NCBI GenBank assembly: GCA_034926225.1
Contig: JAYFRF010000001.1
Location: forward strand, 372,001-436,000
DNA length: 64,000 nucleotides
From: JAAZKA01 sp034926225
Lineage (GTDB): Bacteria > Bacillota > Clostridia > Oscillospirales > QAMX01
Direction of reading: 5' to 3'
This document shows, piece by piece, positions 62,697-64,000 of this stretch. Every line of letters starts with the position of its first letter. The stretch's first letter is position 1. The position numbers and the translations under genes are program-made. The notes below the pieces were generated by a model. The model was not told where the DNA came from and made no database searches. It saw only the letters and a list, made by a program, of their open reading frames with translations.

Positions 62697-64000
62697 ATGG
62701 TCAGGCGTCTAACCATTCTCCTACTATCCGCCGCCTTGTTGATTACCCTATTTTCAGGCTGCGCAGGTACCGGAACCGCATCTTCCACTGCCACAACCAC
62801 CGCAGCAACCTCCGCTGCTACCACCGCTTCTACCACCAAAGCAGCCGCCACGACATCTGCAGTCACTGTCGCATCCACGAAAGTAACTACCGTCGCCGCC
62901 ACAACAAAGGCAACCATCGCCACAACCACCGCAACCACCGCACCTCCGGAAGCCAAACCAGCCCAATTTACTGCTTTCTGGCAGGAAGCCGGTCAGAATT
63001 TCCCCGACGGATACGACCATCTTCATAATGACTGGGTAGATATTTTGTGCGAATGGGCAAATGTTGAAATCACCCAATTAATCGTTCCCGCCTATGCTGA
63101 TACTACCACGAAATTCAACCTGATGATGAGCTCCGGCGAGATCCCGGATTTTGTCGAATGTGCGAACCGTCCGGATATGCAGAAATATGGTATGGAAGGT
63201 GCGTTCCTCGAACTGACGCAGGATATCATCAATGAAATGCCCCTTGTTGTGGAAACATACAGCGAACTGCAGTTTAAGGCTATGCAATCCGAAGACGGAC
63301 ATGTGTACGCGCTGTCTGCCCCGCCGATCAACCACGATTTCGATACCGTCTTCGCCCGCTGGGATCTTTATAAGGAAATGGGTATCGAAGAGGTTTCCAT
63401 GGCTCCGGCGGATTTGATCGATGCCGGTAAAAAACTGCTGGAACTCTATCCCGATGCGATTCCCTATACCACCCCTGGTATCAGTGGTTACCGCGGTCAA
63501 TGGCTGTACCGTATTTTCAACACTTTCCCAAGCGGTTATTTCTATAACCCTGAGCTAGAGAAGGTCGTCAATTATTGGGAAGGTGACAACATCATTACAT
63601 GCGTTTCCTTTTTAAGGGATATCTACGCGCAGGGCTTGCTTGATCCTGAGTTCATGACATCCAACGGAGATGACAATGCCGCCAAGCGCGCCACCAGGAA
63701 TGTCTTGTTGGCATATGGCAACGTCGGTTCTTACACAATATGGCTCCAGCAGCTTTTTAATGCCGGCAATACGGACGCGATATTAATCCCCGTCGGCTGC
63801 AATTTCGTGGAAGGTGTATCTGAGAAATACGAAGCGTTTCCCAAGGGGCTTGCTCTAGTTCTAACCTATACCTTCGGTATCAACCGGAATGTCGGTAAGG
63901 ATGAAGAAAAGCTTGAGGGTATTCTTCGTTTCCTGAATATGCTGCATTCTGAACAAGTTCTCCAATTGAGCAACTTCGGCCGCGAAGGAATTGAGTATAC
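62697..64000 (+). CDS. Extracellular sugar-binding lipoprotein, partial
   Basis: The frame runs open to the window end: 434 codons are seen. Signal peptide with lipobox FSGC (Cys22), long Thr/Ala/Lys linker to about residue 88, then a solute-binding domain (FTAFWQEAGQNF, later PDFVECANRPDMQKYGMEG). It is of the same family type as the binding proteins at 5678 and 12964. ATG 62697 follows AAAGGAGGG by seven bases. The permeases are expected further downstream; the AraC regulator just upstream may control it. Confidence 0.9.
   Translation, partial: MVRRLTILLLSAALLITLFSGCAGTGTASSTATTTAATSAATTASTTKAAATTSAVTVASTKVTTVAATTKATIATTTATTAPPEAKPAQFTAFWQEAGQNFPDGYDHLHNDWVDILCEWANVEITQLIVPAYADTTTKFNLMMSSGEIPDFVECANRPDMQKYGMEGAFLELTQDIINEMPLVVETYSELQFKAMQSEDGHVYALSAPPINHDFDTVFARWDLYKEMGIEEVSMAPADLIDAGKKLLELYPDAIPYTTPGISGYRGQWLYRIFNTFPSGYFYNPELEKVVNYWEGDNIITCVSFLRDIYAQGLLDPEFMTSNGDDNAAKRATRNVLLAYGNVGSYTIWLQQLFNAGNTDAILIPVGCNFVEGVSEKYEAFPKGLALVLTYTFGINRNVGKDEEKLEGILRFLNMLHSEQVLQLSNFGREGIEY

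Noticed and set aside
1..64000. Prophage, CRISPR array, tRNA or rRNA genes
   Set aside because: No regularly spaced direct repeats, phage structural genes or conserved RNA genes were recognised in the window.

Overview
The window looks like chromosomal DNA of an anaerobic, Gram-positive clostridial bacterium (Bacillota). The signs are many lipobox lipoproteins, CUT1 sugar ABC transporters of the LplB/YtcP type with YesN/YesM-type regulators, a giant exported protein with three C-terminal SLH domains, an [FeFe]-hydrogenase-like protein, purine-rich Shine-Dalgarno sites, frequent TTG/GTG starts and strong intrinsic terminators. I found no rRNA, tRNA, CRISPR array, transposase or phage genes.

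Layout. 1-3450 (+): a gene set resembling a flavin-based extracellular electron transfer locus (end of a MenA-like prenyltransferase, NusG-II protein, Gx transporter, tandem FMN-carrier lipoprotein, ApbE flavinyltransferase). 3738-7399 (+) and 16634-12964 (-): two complete CUT1 sugar ABC transporters, with a probable glycoside hydrolase and a YesN/YesM-type two-component system between them. The histidine kinase carries one in-frame TAA. 17115-18719 (-): beta-CASP RNase-like metallo-hydrolase. 18953-30943 (-): a 3996-residue SLH surface protein. 31310-37612 (-): ilvBNCDA operon preceded by a short leader peptide, rich in Val and Ile, and an attenuator; the leader is an unlisted small gene. 37736-42909 (-): paired ABC exporters with a soluble GHKL kinase and a LytTR regulator. 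43086-44703 (-): small membrane protein, Cys-motif protein and its TetR regulator with two matching operators.

44920-50149 (+): a nine-gene arsenic operon under a consensus promoter: ArsR, ArsP-like permease, ferredoxin-DUF2703 fusion, membrane thioredoxin, CcdA, small thioredoxin, ACR3 and ArsC. It links arsenic efflux and reduction to a thiol-redox relay. 50399-54062 (-): hydrogenase-like Fe-S protein, ferredoxin, enolase and a coiled-coil protein. 54488-59242 (+): orphan FAD oxidoreductase, a lipoprotein gene broken by TGA, a TetR-MATE efflux operon whose regulator seems to begin at ATA, and a small GIY-YIG-like protein. 59419-62347 (+): QueG-like Fe-S protein, U32-like protein and AraC regulator in a tight cluster. 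62697 to the end (+): a third sugar-binding lipoprotein, cut by the window edge.

The main theme is uptake of plant or host glycans by CUT1 systems. Around it lie redox modules (flavin, Fe-S, thiol) and resistance modules with clear local promoters and operators. Three genes carry damaged or odd signals (TAA, TGA, ATA start), each explainable by one C-to-T or G-to-A change.
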